A stretch of 64,000 nt of DNA from NCBI RefSeq assembly GCF_029223195.1, contig NZ_JARHUF010000008.1:1-64000 (forward strand), read 5' to 3'. A program made the translations under genes and the position numbers. The stretch is from Vibrio sp. CAU 1672 (lineage in GTDB: Bacteria; Pseudomonadota; Gammaproteobacteria; Enterobacterales; Vibrionaceae). Each line of letters starts with the position of its first letter. Positions within the stretch are counted from its first letter, which is position 1. Below are positions 27,510-36,233 of this stretch, piece by piece. Under the pieces are notes generated by a model, which saw only the letters and a list, made by a program, of their open reading frames with translations, did not search any database and was not told where the DNA came from.

Positions 27510-28580
27510 TCACTTTTCTAGGACGAAAACTTCTGAAACATGTGTGTTCTTCAAAGACAATACCGCGCTTGCCCAAGATAAACCAACACCAAAACCTGAT
27601 AGTACTACATCATCGACGGGCATGTCCTTACCTCCAAGGGTATGACAAATAGTGCACGGAATGGATGCGCTGCTTTGATTACCATATAAACCCACAATAT
27701 CACTTGGTGCTTTGCTTTTTGACACTTTTAACCGTCTGATAATATTTGAAATAATATACTGATTGGCTTGATGGAAGAATATATAGTCAATGTCATCTGG
27801 AGACTTACCACTAAACTCCAATATATCTTTAATCGCTTGAGGCTCTGTTTTGATAGCAAAATTGAAAACTTCTGCACCATTCATGTACAGATCATTATCA
27901 CTCCGATAATTACCATCATCATCAACAGATTCTTTTTGAGTCTCTTCAGACATTGGTTTTCTAAAAGCACCCGCAGGTTGGACAATGTGCCCACTTCCAC
28001 TCCCGTCGGTATGCAGACTAAAATAACTGTCGCTTGACCCTGAGACACCTTGAACTAAGGTTGCAGACCCAGCATCTCCAAACAAGGGAGCGGTAGAGCG
28101 ATCTCTCGGATTAACACATTGACTCAACGTGTCACCAGCCAGTAAAAGAACGTTTTTACAAGCGCCTGCTTCTATCATCATGTGAGCCAACCACAAACCA
28201 TATACATATCCTGAACATCCCAAAGACACGTCAAATGAGGCAACTGAAGGTTCTAAGCCTAATTTGCCATGTAAAATAGCGGCGTTTGAAGGTTGAAAAT
28301 GATCTGGTGTTTGCGTTACAAATATCAGCCCGTCGATAGCTCCCTTGTCAATATTCAAATCATTGAATAGCTTCAAAGTAGCAAATAAGCATAAGTCTAA
28401 ACTGGTCAACCCACCTGTGACTACATGGCGCTTATTTAAACCTATAGCCTTTTTTATACGAGCGATTTGTTTCTCGTTACCGCCATACAACTCAACTTCA
28501 TCATCGATAGATTTGACCATAGGTGGTACGGCTGTGGTAACACCTGTAATTTTTGCTTTTTTAAAGCTTGAGGTTGTCAT
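27510..28580 (-). CDS. 3-oxoacyl-ACP synthase III (FabH-like)
   Basis: A 356-residue condensing enzyme with the full KAS III triad: Cys in SLGCSGYVYGLW near residue 121, His in FFHQANQYI near residue 272, Asn in YGNQSSASIP near residue 303. It is longer than FabH (about 317) with an insertion around residues 195–225, as seen in FabH-like enzymes of glycan acyl-modification islands (VioB/OrfF type in Pseudomonas). It should condense a CoA starter with malonyl-ACP. Not needed for housekeeping lipid synthesis in this position. Confidence 0.85.
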   Translation of the reverse strand: MTTSSFKKAKITGVTTAVPPMVKSIDDEVELYGGNEKQIARIKKAIGLNKRHVVTGGLTSLDLCLFATLKLFNDLNIDKGAIDGLIFVTQTPDHFQPSNAAILHGKLGLEPSVASFDVSLGCSGYVYGLWLAHMMIEAGACKNVLLLAGDTLSQCVNPRDRSTAPLFGDAGSATLVQGVSGSSDSYFSLHTDGSGSGHIVQPAGAFRKPMSEETQKESVDDDGNYRSDNDLYMNGAEVFNFAIKTEPQAIKDILEFSGKSPDDIDYIFFHQANQYIISNIIRRLKVSKSKAPSDIVGLYGNQSSASIPCTICHTLGGKDMPVDDVVLSGFGVGLSWASAVLSLKNTHVSEVFVLEK

Positions 28581-28593
28581 TTGTAACCCTTAC

Positions 28594-29118
28594 TTAACCT
28601 AGAATTTTTTTTATTTTCTCGTATCGATTATTAAACGATTCGTGTGTTAAAGTTGCATAAGTGATTCCTTCAGCCACTCTGTCCACGATGAAGCCTAAGC
28701 CAGCATTAAATCTAATCGCTCGTCTATTATCTGAACGGATTTGCGCTTTTATATAGTTCACGCCTTGGTGCGCAAAAGCCCATTCATACATAGTACAAAC
28801 AGCCTTAATCGGAGTTAGGCTGTTCAAGCGGCTCTCTTCTGCGGCAAAAACACCACCTTCTGCACACAATCGTCCTTCATCATCAACTTCAAGATTTAAG
28901 TTACAACAACCATACTCTCCGTCTTCATCTGATATTATGAAATAGTACTTTTGAGCATCTTTAAGCTTGGAGAACCATTTTATTTGAGCATCTTCAGATA
29001 TATCATCTTGATAAATCATAAAACCACGAACAAACTCACTGTTTCGCCAGTTACGTAACATTTCTAAGTGTGAGGCATCCAGCGGGGTCAATACCACCCC
29101 ATGCTTCTTAAGACTCAT
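28594..29118 (-). CDS. GNAT-family N-acyltransferase
   Basis: About 174 residues, GNAT fold. VLTPLDASHLEMLRNWRNSEFVR at the start is the RimJ/PseH-like opening, and a YIKAQIRSDNRRAIRFNAGLGF acyl-donor pocket lies near residue 140. WecD, which acetylates dTDP-Fuc4N in enterobacteria, is also GNAT, so this enzyme may transfer the custom acyl chain to the 4-amino group of the WecE product. The ATG at 29118 fits homolog starts and has GGTG ahead; ATG at 29133 is possible. Confidence 0.72.
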   Translation of the reverse strand: MSLKKHGVVLTPLDASHLEMLRNWRNSEFVRGFMIYQDDISEDAQIKWFSKLKDAQKYYFIISDEDGEYGCCNLNLEVDDEGRLCAEGGVFAAEESRLNSLTPIKAVCTMYEWAFAHQGVNYIKAQIRSDNRRAIRFNAGLGFIVDRVAEGITYATLTHESFNNRYEKIKKILG

Positions 29119-29142
29119 TACATTAATCACCATTATTAAATA

Positions 29143-29419
29143 TCAATTTATATAGCTTCCTAACAGGCCTTTTAGATACTGAATGTAGTCGTTTTTTAGC
29201 CTTGAACTCGCTAAGTTTGGCCGCTTCTGCTGGGAGTAACCGCTAATCACCTCAAGCAGAGAATGGAAGCTATCTTGGCCTTCAGATAAGTGTATGATCA
29301 GAAGGCCAACAATACCTGCCGGCATAATTGCCGATAACAGTCAACAAATCATAAGCTTATTGTATACGACTACTGCTGCTCTGAGATGCCGGAATCGCCA
29401 AGACTATGCCTATCCGCTA
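29143..29419 (-). pseudogene. rmlA: Decayed, internally deleted rmlA (glucose-1-phosphate thymidylyltransferase)
   Basis: Reading on from the rmlB stop, the conceptual translation tracks RmlA through damage. GISEQ matches GVSKQ, then after a one-base loss VYNKLMIC-stop-LLSAIMPAGI matches VYDKPMIYYPLSTLMLAGI. LLIIHLSEGQDSFHSLL then matches ILIITTPEDQxSFxxLL. The line jumps to the C-terminus: LASSRLKNDYIQYLKGLL matches LAxPLxKNDYGQYLLxLL. About 200 central residues and the start are missing, and there is at least one frameshift and one stop. rmlB–rmlA is the usual gene order, so this is the relic of the partner gene. A 60-codon open frame at 29143–29325 is its largest intact piece. Confidence 0.8.
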
Positions 29420-30481
29420 GTCACCTGAGCCCAGTCGCTCTAAACTATACGAACCATCTAAAACGCGCTGCCACCATTTCTGGTTGTTCAGGTACCATTC
29501 CACCGTTTTGCGGATACCACTTTCAAAGGTTTCTTGCGGTACCCAACCCAGCTCCTGAGCGATCTTAGTCGCATCAATCGCGTAGCGAACGTCATGCCCC
29601 GGGCGATCTTTAACGTAAGTGATCAGTGACTCGTAAGTTTCTACACCAACCGGTTTTTCTGGGCGCAGTTCTTCAAGCAAAGTACAAATGGTTTTCACCA
29701 CTTCAATATTGGCTTTTTCATTGTGTCCACCGATATTGTAAGTTTCACCAATCTCGCCTTCCGTCACCACTTTGTATAGTGCTCGCGCATGATCTTCGAC
29801 GTACAACCAATCGCGGATTTGCAGACCGTCTCCGTAAACCGGCAGTGGTTTACCATCCAGGGCATTCAAAATCATTAGTGGGATCAGCTTCTCCGGGAAG
29901 TGATACGGGCCATAATTGTTTGAACAGTTGGTAACGATGGTTGGCAAACCATAAGTGCGCTGCCAGGCGCGTACTAAATGGTCGCTGGATGCTTTGGAAG
30001 CCGAATAAGGACTGCTCGGCGAATATGGGGTGGTCTCAGTAAACAGATCATCTGTCCCCTCTAGATCTCCATAGACTTCGTCGGTAGAAATATGATGGAA
30101 GCGGAAAGCCGCTTTACGCTCGTCTTCAAGCGCAGACCAGTACTGGCGTGCCGCCTCCAGCAGGTGATAAGTGCCCATGACGTTAGTTTCAATGAACGCC
30201 GCCGGTCCGTCAATCGAACGATCCACATGTGATTCCGCAGCAAGGTGCATCACCAAGTCTGGTTGGTGTTCAACAAATACGCGGTCTAACTCCGCTCGGT
30301 CACAAATATCGACCTGTTCAAAGTAGTAACGGTCGCTGTCTGCCACATCAACCAACGACTCAAGGTTCCCTGCATAAGTCAATTTATCCAGGTTAATGAC
30401 GGTATCTTGGGTATCACGGATGATATGTCGCACTACAGCAGAGCCAATAAACCCAGCTCCGCCTGTTACTAGTATTTTCAT
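29417..30481 (-). CDS. rmlB: dTDP-glucose 4,6-dehydratase
   Basis: Makes dTDP-4-keto-6-deoxyglucose, the substrate of the WecE-type transaminase encoded downstream. 354 residues, full length. [18 protein letters not shown] at the start, [15 protein letters not shown] near residue 80, [11 protein letters not shown] near residue 130 and catalytic [13 protein letters not shown] near residue 160. It is the first gene of the minus-strand run 14756–30481. Its normal partner rmlA survives only as a relic, so dTDP-glucose must come from an RmlA encoded elsewhere. Confidence 0.96.
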   Translation of the reverse strand: MKILVTGGAGFIGSAVVRHIIRDTQDTVINLDKLTYAGNLESLVDVADSDRYYFEQVDICDRAELDRVFVEHQPDLVMHLAAESHVDRSIDGPAAFIETNVMGTYHLLEAARQYWSALEDERKAAFRFHHISTDEVYGDLEGTDDLFTETTPYSPSSPYSASKASSDHLVRAWQRTYGLPTIVTNCSNNYGPYHFPEKLIPLMILNALDGKPLPVYGDGLQIRDWLYVEDHARALYKVVTEGEIGETYNIGGHNEKANIEVVKTICTLLEELRPEKPVGVETYESLITYVKDRPGHDVRYAIDATKIAQELGWVPQETFESGIRKTVEWYLNNQKWWQRVLDGSYSLERLGSGD

Positions 30482-30620
30482 GACGAATATTACCTACTTT
30501 AAATTGAGCTCCACCATGGAAGCATATGAATATTTTGTTTAATTGTATTTTATCATCTGGACAAAACATTGCGCTGCAATCAAAACACGCATGTCAGCTC
30601 TTTAGTAACAGATGTAAATT

Positions 30621-31337
30621 TCACTTTTCACAACCGTGGATATAACTCTCATGCAAATGCACAAAGTCGGACTCACTCCAGTTGATTTGCCGATTATGCA
30701 ACTCTTTGCTAAATGAGCGCAGCAACCTGTCTAGGTTCTGCTGTTGCCACTCACCTGCCGATTGCTGGCGGCACTTATCAAAATCAATGATCCACACCCT
30801 TTGTTGATCATCCAGCAAAATATTGTGGATATTAAGATCGGTGTGATTAATGCCAGCATTATGCATTTTGGCAATTTGTTGACCAATTTTTTGATACATT
30901 GCTTCCGGTAACGCATTTTCCTGCAAAATACTTACCAAGTCCTGCGCATTGGGGATCCGCTCACTGAGCAAATCCGCCTGATAGCTCAAGCCGGATTTTA
31001 CCGCCCGCGCTGCTACCGGCCGGGGCACGTTGACCCCCGCTTCTCGCAAATGTAACAGCAAATGAAATTCTTCGGCACTGCGGGTCTGTTCCCAGCCGCT
31101 AAACCAGTAATGGTCCTTGACCAGTTTGCCAAATAACCCGCCGCGACGATAATGGCGCAGTGCGGCCTGCATCGACGCCAGTTGTACAAACCAGGTGGTG
31201 CCGCGCCCTGTCGCGCTGCCAACCACCTTGCCTTGTTGTTGCCAGTAATCAGGCTCAAACAGTGGCAGCGAAGGATCGCTAATAAACGTGTCATCAAACC
31301 AAATGGTGCAATTGCCATCATGATAACGCTGGATCAT
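30621..31337 (-). CDS. kdkA: 3-deoxy-D-manno-octulosonic acid kinase
   Basis: Phosphorylates the single Kdo of Vibrio/Haemophilus-type LPS at position 4. 238 residues, Kdo/WaaP kinase family. The catalytic loop HTDLNIHNILLD lies near residue 166 and the metal motif IDFDKC near residue 184. The N-terminal part carries GSATGRGTTWFVQ and the RRGGLFGKL loop. Lies near dgkA and an OpsX-like heptosyltransferase, as in other Vibrionaceae. Confidence 0.93.
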   Translation of the reverse strand: MIQRYHDGNCTIWFDDTFISDPSLPLFEPDYWQQQGKVVGSATGRGTTWFVQLASMQAALRHYRRGGLFGKLVKDHYWFSGWEQTRSAEEFHLLLHLREAGVNVPRPVAARAVKSGLSYQADLLSERIPNAQDLVSILQENALPEAMYQKIGQQIAKMHNAGINHTDLNIHNILLDDQQRVWIIDFDKCRQQSAGEWQQQNLDRLLRSFSKELHNRQINWSESDFVHLHESYIHGCEK

Positions 31338-31361
31338 CCGTTTTGCCTCTTTCGTTCAATA

Positions 31362-31769
31362 CTAGCCAAGGTAGTGTTCGGCCAAAATAGCCAGCCAGGT
31401 AAAACCGGCAAACAATAACGAGACCAGTACCGCCGCCGAACCAATATCTTTCGCCCGGCCACTGAGCTCATGCCGCTCTAACCCCACCCGGTCAACCACA
31501 GCTTCAATCGCAGAATTAAGCAGTTCCACAATAAACACGAGTACCACCACTCCCAACATAACGATACGTTCCACCATGGTGATATCAAACAGCCACACCA
31601 GAACAGCAGCCAGGATCAACAAACACAATTCCTGACGAATGGCCGCTTCATGTCTAAACGCTGCTTTGAGGCCCTGTATTGAGTAACCCGTAGCGTTGAA
31701 AATGCGCTTTAAACCGGTTGTACCCGGCTTACCACACTCCGAAGGTTGGTCGTGTTTTCCTTGTGTCAT
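31362..31769 (-). CDS. dgkA: Diacylglycerol kinase
   Basis: Inner-membrane enzyme recycling diacylglycerol to phosphatidate. 135 residues from the ATG at 31769, slightly longer than E. coli DgkA (122). Three membrane helices follow the amphipathic start; the signature EAAIRQELCLL (near residue 41) and VELLNSAIEAVVDRVG (near residue 78) include the catalytic Glu/Asn. A longer in-frame start at 31835 adds a non-family extension and crowds the divergent gene. Confidence 0.92.
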   Translation of the reverse strand: MTQGKHDQPSECGKPGTTGLKRIFNATGYSIQGLKAAFRHEAAIRQELCLLILAAVLVWLFDITMVERIVMLGVVVLVFIVELLNSAIEAVVDRVGLERHELSGRAKDIGSAAVLVSLLFAGFTWLAILAEHYLG

Positions 31770-31864
31770 AGAATTTACTTTCGTTGGTCTCACTGTTAAA
31801 GGCGCCCATTTTACATTTATTGGGGATGTCTGCATAATTTAACCGCCTCAAATTCTTACACCTG

Positions 31865-32929
31865 ATGAAAACTATGTTCACTTCTGCTCCTGCTTCAATC
31901 TGTATACTGCGCCTGTCTGCGATTGGCGATGTGTGCAATACCATTGCCACTGTTCAAGCCATCCAGCAACACTGGCCAGAGACTCATATCACTTGGATCA
32001 CCGGAAAACTGGAAGCGCAGCTTCTGGCCGCAGTAGATGGTATCGAAGTGATCGTATTTGATAAGAGCGCCGGCTTTGAGGGTTATAAAGCGTTGTGGTC
32101 ACAGCTTAAGGGGCGAAGGTTTGATGCCCTGCTGCACATGCAGTATGCCATCCGGGCGAGCGTGGCAACGCTGGGGATTAACGCCAGATACAAACTGGGC
32201 TTCTCTGCCGACCGAAGCCAGGACTTCCAGACCTGGTTTACCAATGTCAAAGTCCCGTCGCCAACGTCACTGCATGTCGCCGATGGGCTGATGGCATTTG
32301 CCCGGCAAATCGGAGTACCGGAAACCGAGCTAAACTGGTCTCTCTCCTACTCCGAGGCCGATAGAACGTGGGCCAAGGCCAATACCAGCACTGACCAGCC
32401 GAATTTATTGCTGGTTCCCGGTGCCAGCAAAGCCTACAAAAACTGGCATGCCAGAGGCTATGTGGATGTGATTAACCATGCCCGGGCCAAAGGCTGGAAC
32501 GTCATCCTTGCCGGCAGCCCCGCCCAGGTCGAAGTCGATCTCGCCCAGGATATCCAAGCGTTACTGTCAGAACCTTGCCTGAATCTGGTCGGGCAGAGTA
32601 GCATTTTACAAATGCTGGCGTTGATCGATAACGTCGACATGGTGATCGCACCCGATACTGGCCCTGCACATATGGCCAGCGCGATGAACACGCCGATCAT
32701 TGGCCTGTATGCCCACCACAATCCGGAGCGTGTCGGGCCTTACCGTTACCTACAATATGCGGTCTCTGTTTATGCGGAAGCCATCCTGGCGGAAACCGGA
32801 AAAACCAGCCAGGAACTAAGCTGGCGCACCCGGGCGAAAGATAAAACCGCCATGAGCCGCATTACCAGTGAGCGTGTGATCACAATGTTTGATCATGTTG
32901 TGGAAGATTTGTACCCGCAATACCAGTAA
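31865..32929 (+). CDS. GT9 heptosyltransferase, OpsX/HptA-like (heptose I)
   Basis: A 354-residue GT9 enzyme with ICILRLSAIGDVCNTIATVQAI near the start, LLLVPGASKAYKNW near residue 179 and PDTGPAHMASAM near residue 262. It is more like Haemophilus OpsX/HptA, which adds heptose I to a single phosphorylated Kdo, than E. coli WaaC. The nearby kdkA fits that core type. It heads the plus-strand core operon 31865–36205. ATG at 31874 is an alternative start. Heptose III transfer is a less likely alternative. Confidence 0.78.
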   Translation: MKTMFTSAPASICILRLSAIGDVCNTIATVQAIQQHWPETHITWITGKLEAQLLAAVDGIEVIVFDKSAGFEGYKALWSQLKGRRFDALLHMQYAIRASVATLGINARYKLGFSADRSQDFQTWFTNVKVPSPTSLHVADGLMAFARQIGVPETELNWSLSYSEADRTWAKANTSTDQPNLLLVPGASKAYKNWHARGYVDVINHARAKGWNVILAGSPAQVEVDLAQDIQALLSEPCLNLVGQSSILQMLALIDNVDMVIAPDTGPAHMASAMNTPIIGLYAHHNPERVGPYRYLQYAVSVYAEAILAETGKTSQELSWRTRAKDKTAMSRITSERVITMFDHVVEDLYPQYQ

Positions 32930-32968
32930 ACTCAGAGAAATACTGATCATCAATAAGGAAACGTCACC

Positions 32969-33751
32969 TTGTCAAAACCGACTTTAGCGGTTGCCTTAAT
33001 CGTCAAAAATGAAGCCAAGCACCTGCGTGCCTGCCTGGAAACGGTACACGGATGGGTAGACGAGATTGTCATCCTCGACTCAGGCAGTAACGATGACACT
33101 CAAGCGATCGCGTTGGAATATACCGACAAGTTCTTCACCAACCTCGACTGGCCGGGCTTTGGTAAGCAGCGTCAACTGGCACAAACCTATGTAGAATCAG
33201 AGTTTGTCTTGTGGCTGGACGCCGACGAGCGAGTAACACCGGAACTCAAAAACGAGATATTAGCTGCGATTGAAAAGCACCAGCCTAACCAGGTTTACCG
33301 GATCAATCGCCTCACCACCGCCTTTGCCAAAGAAATCCGCCACTCTGGCTGGTCTCCGGATTGGGTAGTGCGCCTGTACCGTACCAGAGACACCCGTTAC
33401 AACGATGCCTTAGTGCATGAAAGCGTGGTTATTCCGGCCGGTTTTAACGTCGTGTCGCTCAAAGGGCGGCTAAAACACTTTACCTATGAGAAGCTGGGCG
33501 AATACACGCGTAAAACTCAACTATACATGCAGGCGTGGGCCGATCAGCGCGAGGGGAAAAAACGCGCTTCCCTCTCTGGCGCCATTGCTCACGGTTTTTT
33601 CCGTTTCTTTAAAATGTATATCTTAAAGCGTGGCTTTATGGATGGCCGGCACGGCCTGCTGCTGGCAATACTCAGTGCCAACACCACGTTTACCCGTTAT
33701 GCCGACCTTTGGCTACGCGATTATGTAAAACGCCACCAGCAGGAGGACTAA
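32969..33751 (+). CDS. waaE: GT2 LPS core glycosyltransferase (WaaE/LgtF-like)
   Basis: A 260-residue GT-A enzyme: ALIVKNEAKHLRACLETV opening, ILDSGSNDDTQ near residue 35, and the metal motif WLDADERV near residue 85. This sequence style is that of WaaE/LgtF (KdtX), which puts beta-1,4-glucose on heptose I. The start codon is TTG with AAGGA about 8 bases ahead. It lies upstream of coaD as kdtX does in many gammaproteobacteria. Confidence 0.83.
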   Translation: MSKPTLAVALIVKNEAKHLRACLETVHGWVDEIVILDSGSNDDTQAIALEYTDKFFTNLDWPGFGKQRQLAQTYVESEFVLWLDADERVTPELKNEILAAIEKHQPNQVYRINRLTTAFAKEIRHSGWSPDWVVRLYRTRDTRYNDALVHESVVIPAGFNVVSLKGRLKHFTYEKLGEYTRKTQLYMQAWADQREGKKRASLSGAIAHGFFRFFKMYILKRGFMDGRHGLLLAILSANTTFTRYADLWLRDYVKRHQQED

Positions 33752-33753
33752 GT

Positions 33754-34785
33754 ATGAAGATCTGTCATGTCAATTTGGCCTCTGGCTATCATGGGGGGGA
33801 AAACCAGACCCTGCAACTGATCAAACAGCAAGTGAAACTGGGGTATGACCTGACCGTCGTCGCGAATCCCAAGAGCCCGTTTGCTGATGCCGTTCGAAAC
33901 CTTCCGGTAAAACTGGTACTGGCCACGCATTTTACCCGGGGACATGCCAAATCAGTCACCCAGGATTGCGCGCTGATCCATGTCCACGAAGGGCGTGCGA
34001 TTTACTGGGCACTCATCCAGCACCTGCTGTATGGCATGCCTTATATCGTCACACGCCGCATTGACAATAAACTCAAGAAAAAATGGTTAGCCAACCTGGC
34101 CTACAGCAAAGCGTCAGCCGTGGTTGGGCTGAGCTCAGAAATCGTTCAGCGCGTACAGGATGCCTACCCGGCGCTGACCACGTATAAAATTCCCAGCTCA
34201 CCGGTCTCATACCAAGTCAACGCTGACGCAGTGCAGGCTCTGAAACAGCGTTTTGCTGGCCAATTTTTGGTGATACATGCCGCCAATATGCTTAAACATA
34301 AAGGTTTTGATGTCACCATTGCGGCGGCGAAGAAACTGGCACAACATGATGAGCACATCCATATTTGCCTGTTGGGTGATGGGCCTGAACGCCAGGCTTT
34401 GGAAACACAAGCCGCCGGGCTGACCAACCTGACCTTTGCCGGCAAACAGAGCAACATGGGTGACTGGTTTGCCGCCGCAGACTTGCAAATCCATCCGTCC
34501 TACACGGAAGGGCTCGGGTCGGTGATCCTGGAGGGCATGGCCGCTGGCTTGCCAGTTATCGGTACCCGGGCTGGTGGTATCCCTGACATCATCGAACATA
34601 ACCACAACGGACTCTTAGTGGAACCGGGGAATGCACAGGCCTTGGCGGACGCCATTTTAACCGTGGCCCAAGATGAAACGCTTCGCCACAGGTTTATCCA
34701 ACACGGGCAAGAGAAGCTGAAGTTGTTCGATATTAGCCACACAGCTCAACTGTATGTTGACGTTTATCAGAAAATAATACAATGA
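33754..34785 (+). CDS. GT4 LPS core glycosyltransferase
   Basis: A 343-residue GT-B enzyme. The N-terminal half has [19 protein letters not shown]; the donor half has [19 protein letters not shown] near residue 168, LLGDGPER near residue 203 and the [20 protein letters not shown] motif near residue 250. ATG at 33754 is fixed by AGGAGG 8 bases ahead; an earlier in-frame start would lie inside waaE. The acceptor is unknown. Overlaps coaD by 4 bases. Confidence 0.85.
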   Translation: MKICHVNLASGYHGGENQTLQLIKQQVKLGYDLTVVANPKSPFADAVRNLPVKLVLATHFTRGHAKSVTQDCALIHVHEGRAIYWALIQHLLYGMPYIVTRRIDNKLKKKWLANLAYSKASAVVGLSSEIVQRVQDAYPALTTYKIPSSPVSYQVNADAVQALKQRFAGQFLVIHAANMLKHKGFDVTIAAAKKLAQHDEHIHICLLGDGPERQALETQAAGLTNLTFAGKQSNMGDWFAAADLQIHPSYTEGLGSVILEGMAAGLPVIGTRAGGIPDIIEHNHNGLLVEPGNAQALADAILTVAQDETLRHRFIQHGQEKLKLFDISHTAQLYVDVYQKIIQ

Positions 34786-35264
34786 AAAAAGTAATCTACC
34801 CGGGCACGTTTGACCCCATCACTAACGGGCACCTGGATATCATTAACCGCGCTGCCGCCATGTTTGATGAAATCGTGATCGGTGTGGCCGCCAGCCCGTC
34901 AAAAAACACCATGTTCACCCTCGAAGAGCGTGTTCAATTGGTCGAGCAGGCCACCTCGCACCTGAAAAACGTCTCAACTTCCGGGTTCAGTGGCTTGCTG
35001 GTCGACTTTGCCAAACAAGAACAGGCGCATGTTTTAGTGCGTGGGCTACGGACCACTGTCGACTTTGAGTATGAATTTGGCCTGACCAATATGTACCGTA
35101 AACTGTTACCCGGACTGGAAAGTGTCTTCCTCACACCGGCGGAAGAGTATGCATTTCTCTCGTCGACCATCGTGCGTGAAGTGGCTATTCACGGCGGAGA
35201 TATCAGCCAGTTTGTCCCTGCTCCCGTTAACCAAGCCATTCAGGCAAAACTCAAAAAATCATGA
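34782..35264 (+). CDS. coaD: Phosphopantetheine adenylyltransferase
   Basis: Penultimate enzyme of coenzyme A synthesis. 160 residues, full length. [17 protein letters not shown] near the start carries the T/HxGH nucleotidyltransferase motif; [14 protein letters not shown] near residue 86 and [11 protein letters not shown] near residue 126 complete the active site. It is sandwiched with 4-base overlaps between two LPS glycosyltransferase genes, so an essential cofactor gene is co-transcribed with core assembly. Confidence 0.97.
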   Translation: MKKVIYPGTFDPITNGHLDIINRAAAMFDEIVIGVAASPSKNTMFTLEERVQLVEQATSHLKNVSTSGFSGLLVDFAKQEQAHVLVRGLRTTVDFEYEFGLTNMYRKLLPGLESVFLTPAEEYAFLSSTIVREVAIHGGDISQFVPAPVNQAIQAKLKKS

Positions 35265-36205
35265 AGAAGATCAAGTATTACCTTAAGAATGTGCTGCTTG
35301 CTTCGCTGCCGTCATCTTGGTTTCGCTGTTATGGTAAAAACCTGATGAGCAACACCCACGAGTATGATGAAACGTATTTGCAGCAACGCGTCAACTATTA
35401 CAATCAGCTCGATTCCGGCTTCAGCCTGACACAACAAGAGCTTACCCGAATACAGGATTTCAAGAAAACGGGTGGCAGTGCTTACTACTATGACTTGCTC
35501 AAAGTGATTAAGTGCTTCCCCAAAAGCCATGCCTTCAAATACATCAATGGTGATGTCATCGACGTCCCTTCTGAGCCGAGTTTTTTAAAAAGCCGCCCAA
35601 TAGCAGGCAACAACACCAACTCAGTGCTTCTGAAACTAAATGCGGTGCGTCACTATTATTTTATTGATAGCGATAAACCCTATCGTGACAAGAAAGATAT
35701 GCTTGTTTGGCGCGGTACCGGCTTCAGGCCCAACCGCAGGACACTACTATCTGCTCACTTTCATAACCCGCGCTGTAATGTCGGACGTGTCGATACACAA
35801 GATAAAGATCCCGAGCAACTGAGCTATGTCACCCCACCAATGAGCATAAAGGAACAACTGGACTACAAGTTTATTCTCAGTTTGGAAGGAATGGATGTTG
35901 CGACCAATCTTAAGTGGATCATGTCGTCAAACTCACTGTGTTTCACACCGAAGCTGCGTTATGAAACCTGGTTTATGGAGGGTAAGCTGCAAGCAGGAGT
36001 GCATTTTGTCGAAGTCAGAGATGACTTTTCTGATTTAGATGAAAAGATGGACTACTACCTGGCGCATCCGGAAGAAGCGGAAGCCATAATCCAGAATGCT
36101 CATGAATGGGTAGAGCAGTTTAAGCACCCGAAGCGGGAAAGGCTCATTTCACTACTGGTCGCAGAGAAATATTTTGCCAACGCAAAAACACATAAGGTTA
36201 CCTGA
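35261..36205 (+). CDS. GT90 (CAP10-like) LPS-modifying glycosyltransferase
   Basis: A 314-residue member of the Lpt/CAP10 family. [17 protein letters not shown] near residue 147, a [10 protein letters not shown] loop near residue 170, and the donor-side [25 protein letters not shown] near residue 202 are the family marks. Starts inside the coaD stop (4-base overlap). The family includes LPS beta-xylosyl/glucosyltransferases; the sugar here is unknown. AT-richer than coaD, which suggests recruitment to the operon. Confidence 0.82.
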   Translation: MKKIKYYLKNVLLASLPSSWFRCYGKNLMSNTHEYDETYLQQRVNYYNQLDSGFSLTQQELTRIQDFKKTGGSAYYYDLLKVIKCFPKSHAFKYINGDVIDVPSEPSFLKSRPIAGNNTNSVLLKLNAVRHYYFIDSDKPYRDKKDMLVWRGTGFRPNRRTLLSAHFHNPRCNVGRVDTQDKDPEQLSYVTPPMSIKEQLDYKFILSLEGMDVATNLKWIMSSNSLCFTPKLRYETWFMEGKLQAGVHFVEVRDDFSDLDEKMDYYLAHPEEAEAIIQNAHEWVEQFKHPKRERLISLLVAEKYFANAKTHKVT

Positions 36206-36220
36206 TCTTCAGGTAACCTC
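36194..36220. terminator. Convergent hairpin spanning the GT90 stop codon
   Basis: AGGTTACCTGA and TCAGGTAACCT form a perfect 11-bp stem with a 3-base loop, and the TGA stop of the GT90 gene lies in the left arm. There is no clear U run, so it may stop both converging transcripts only weakly. Confidence 0.55.
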
Positions 36221-36233
36221 TTAAGCATAAAAT

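Noticed and set aside
29143..29325. 60-codon open frame as a genuine small gene
   Set aside because: Its sequence matches separated pieces of RmlA and it continues upstream through a stop and frameshift, so it is a relic.
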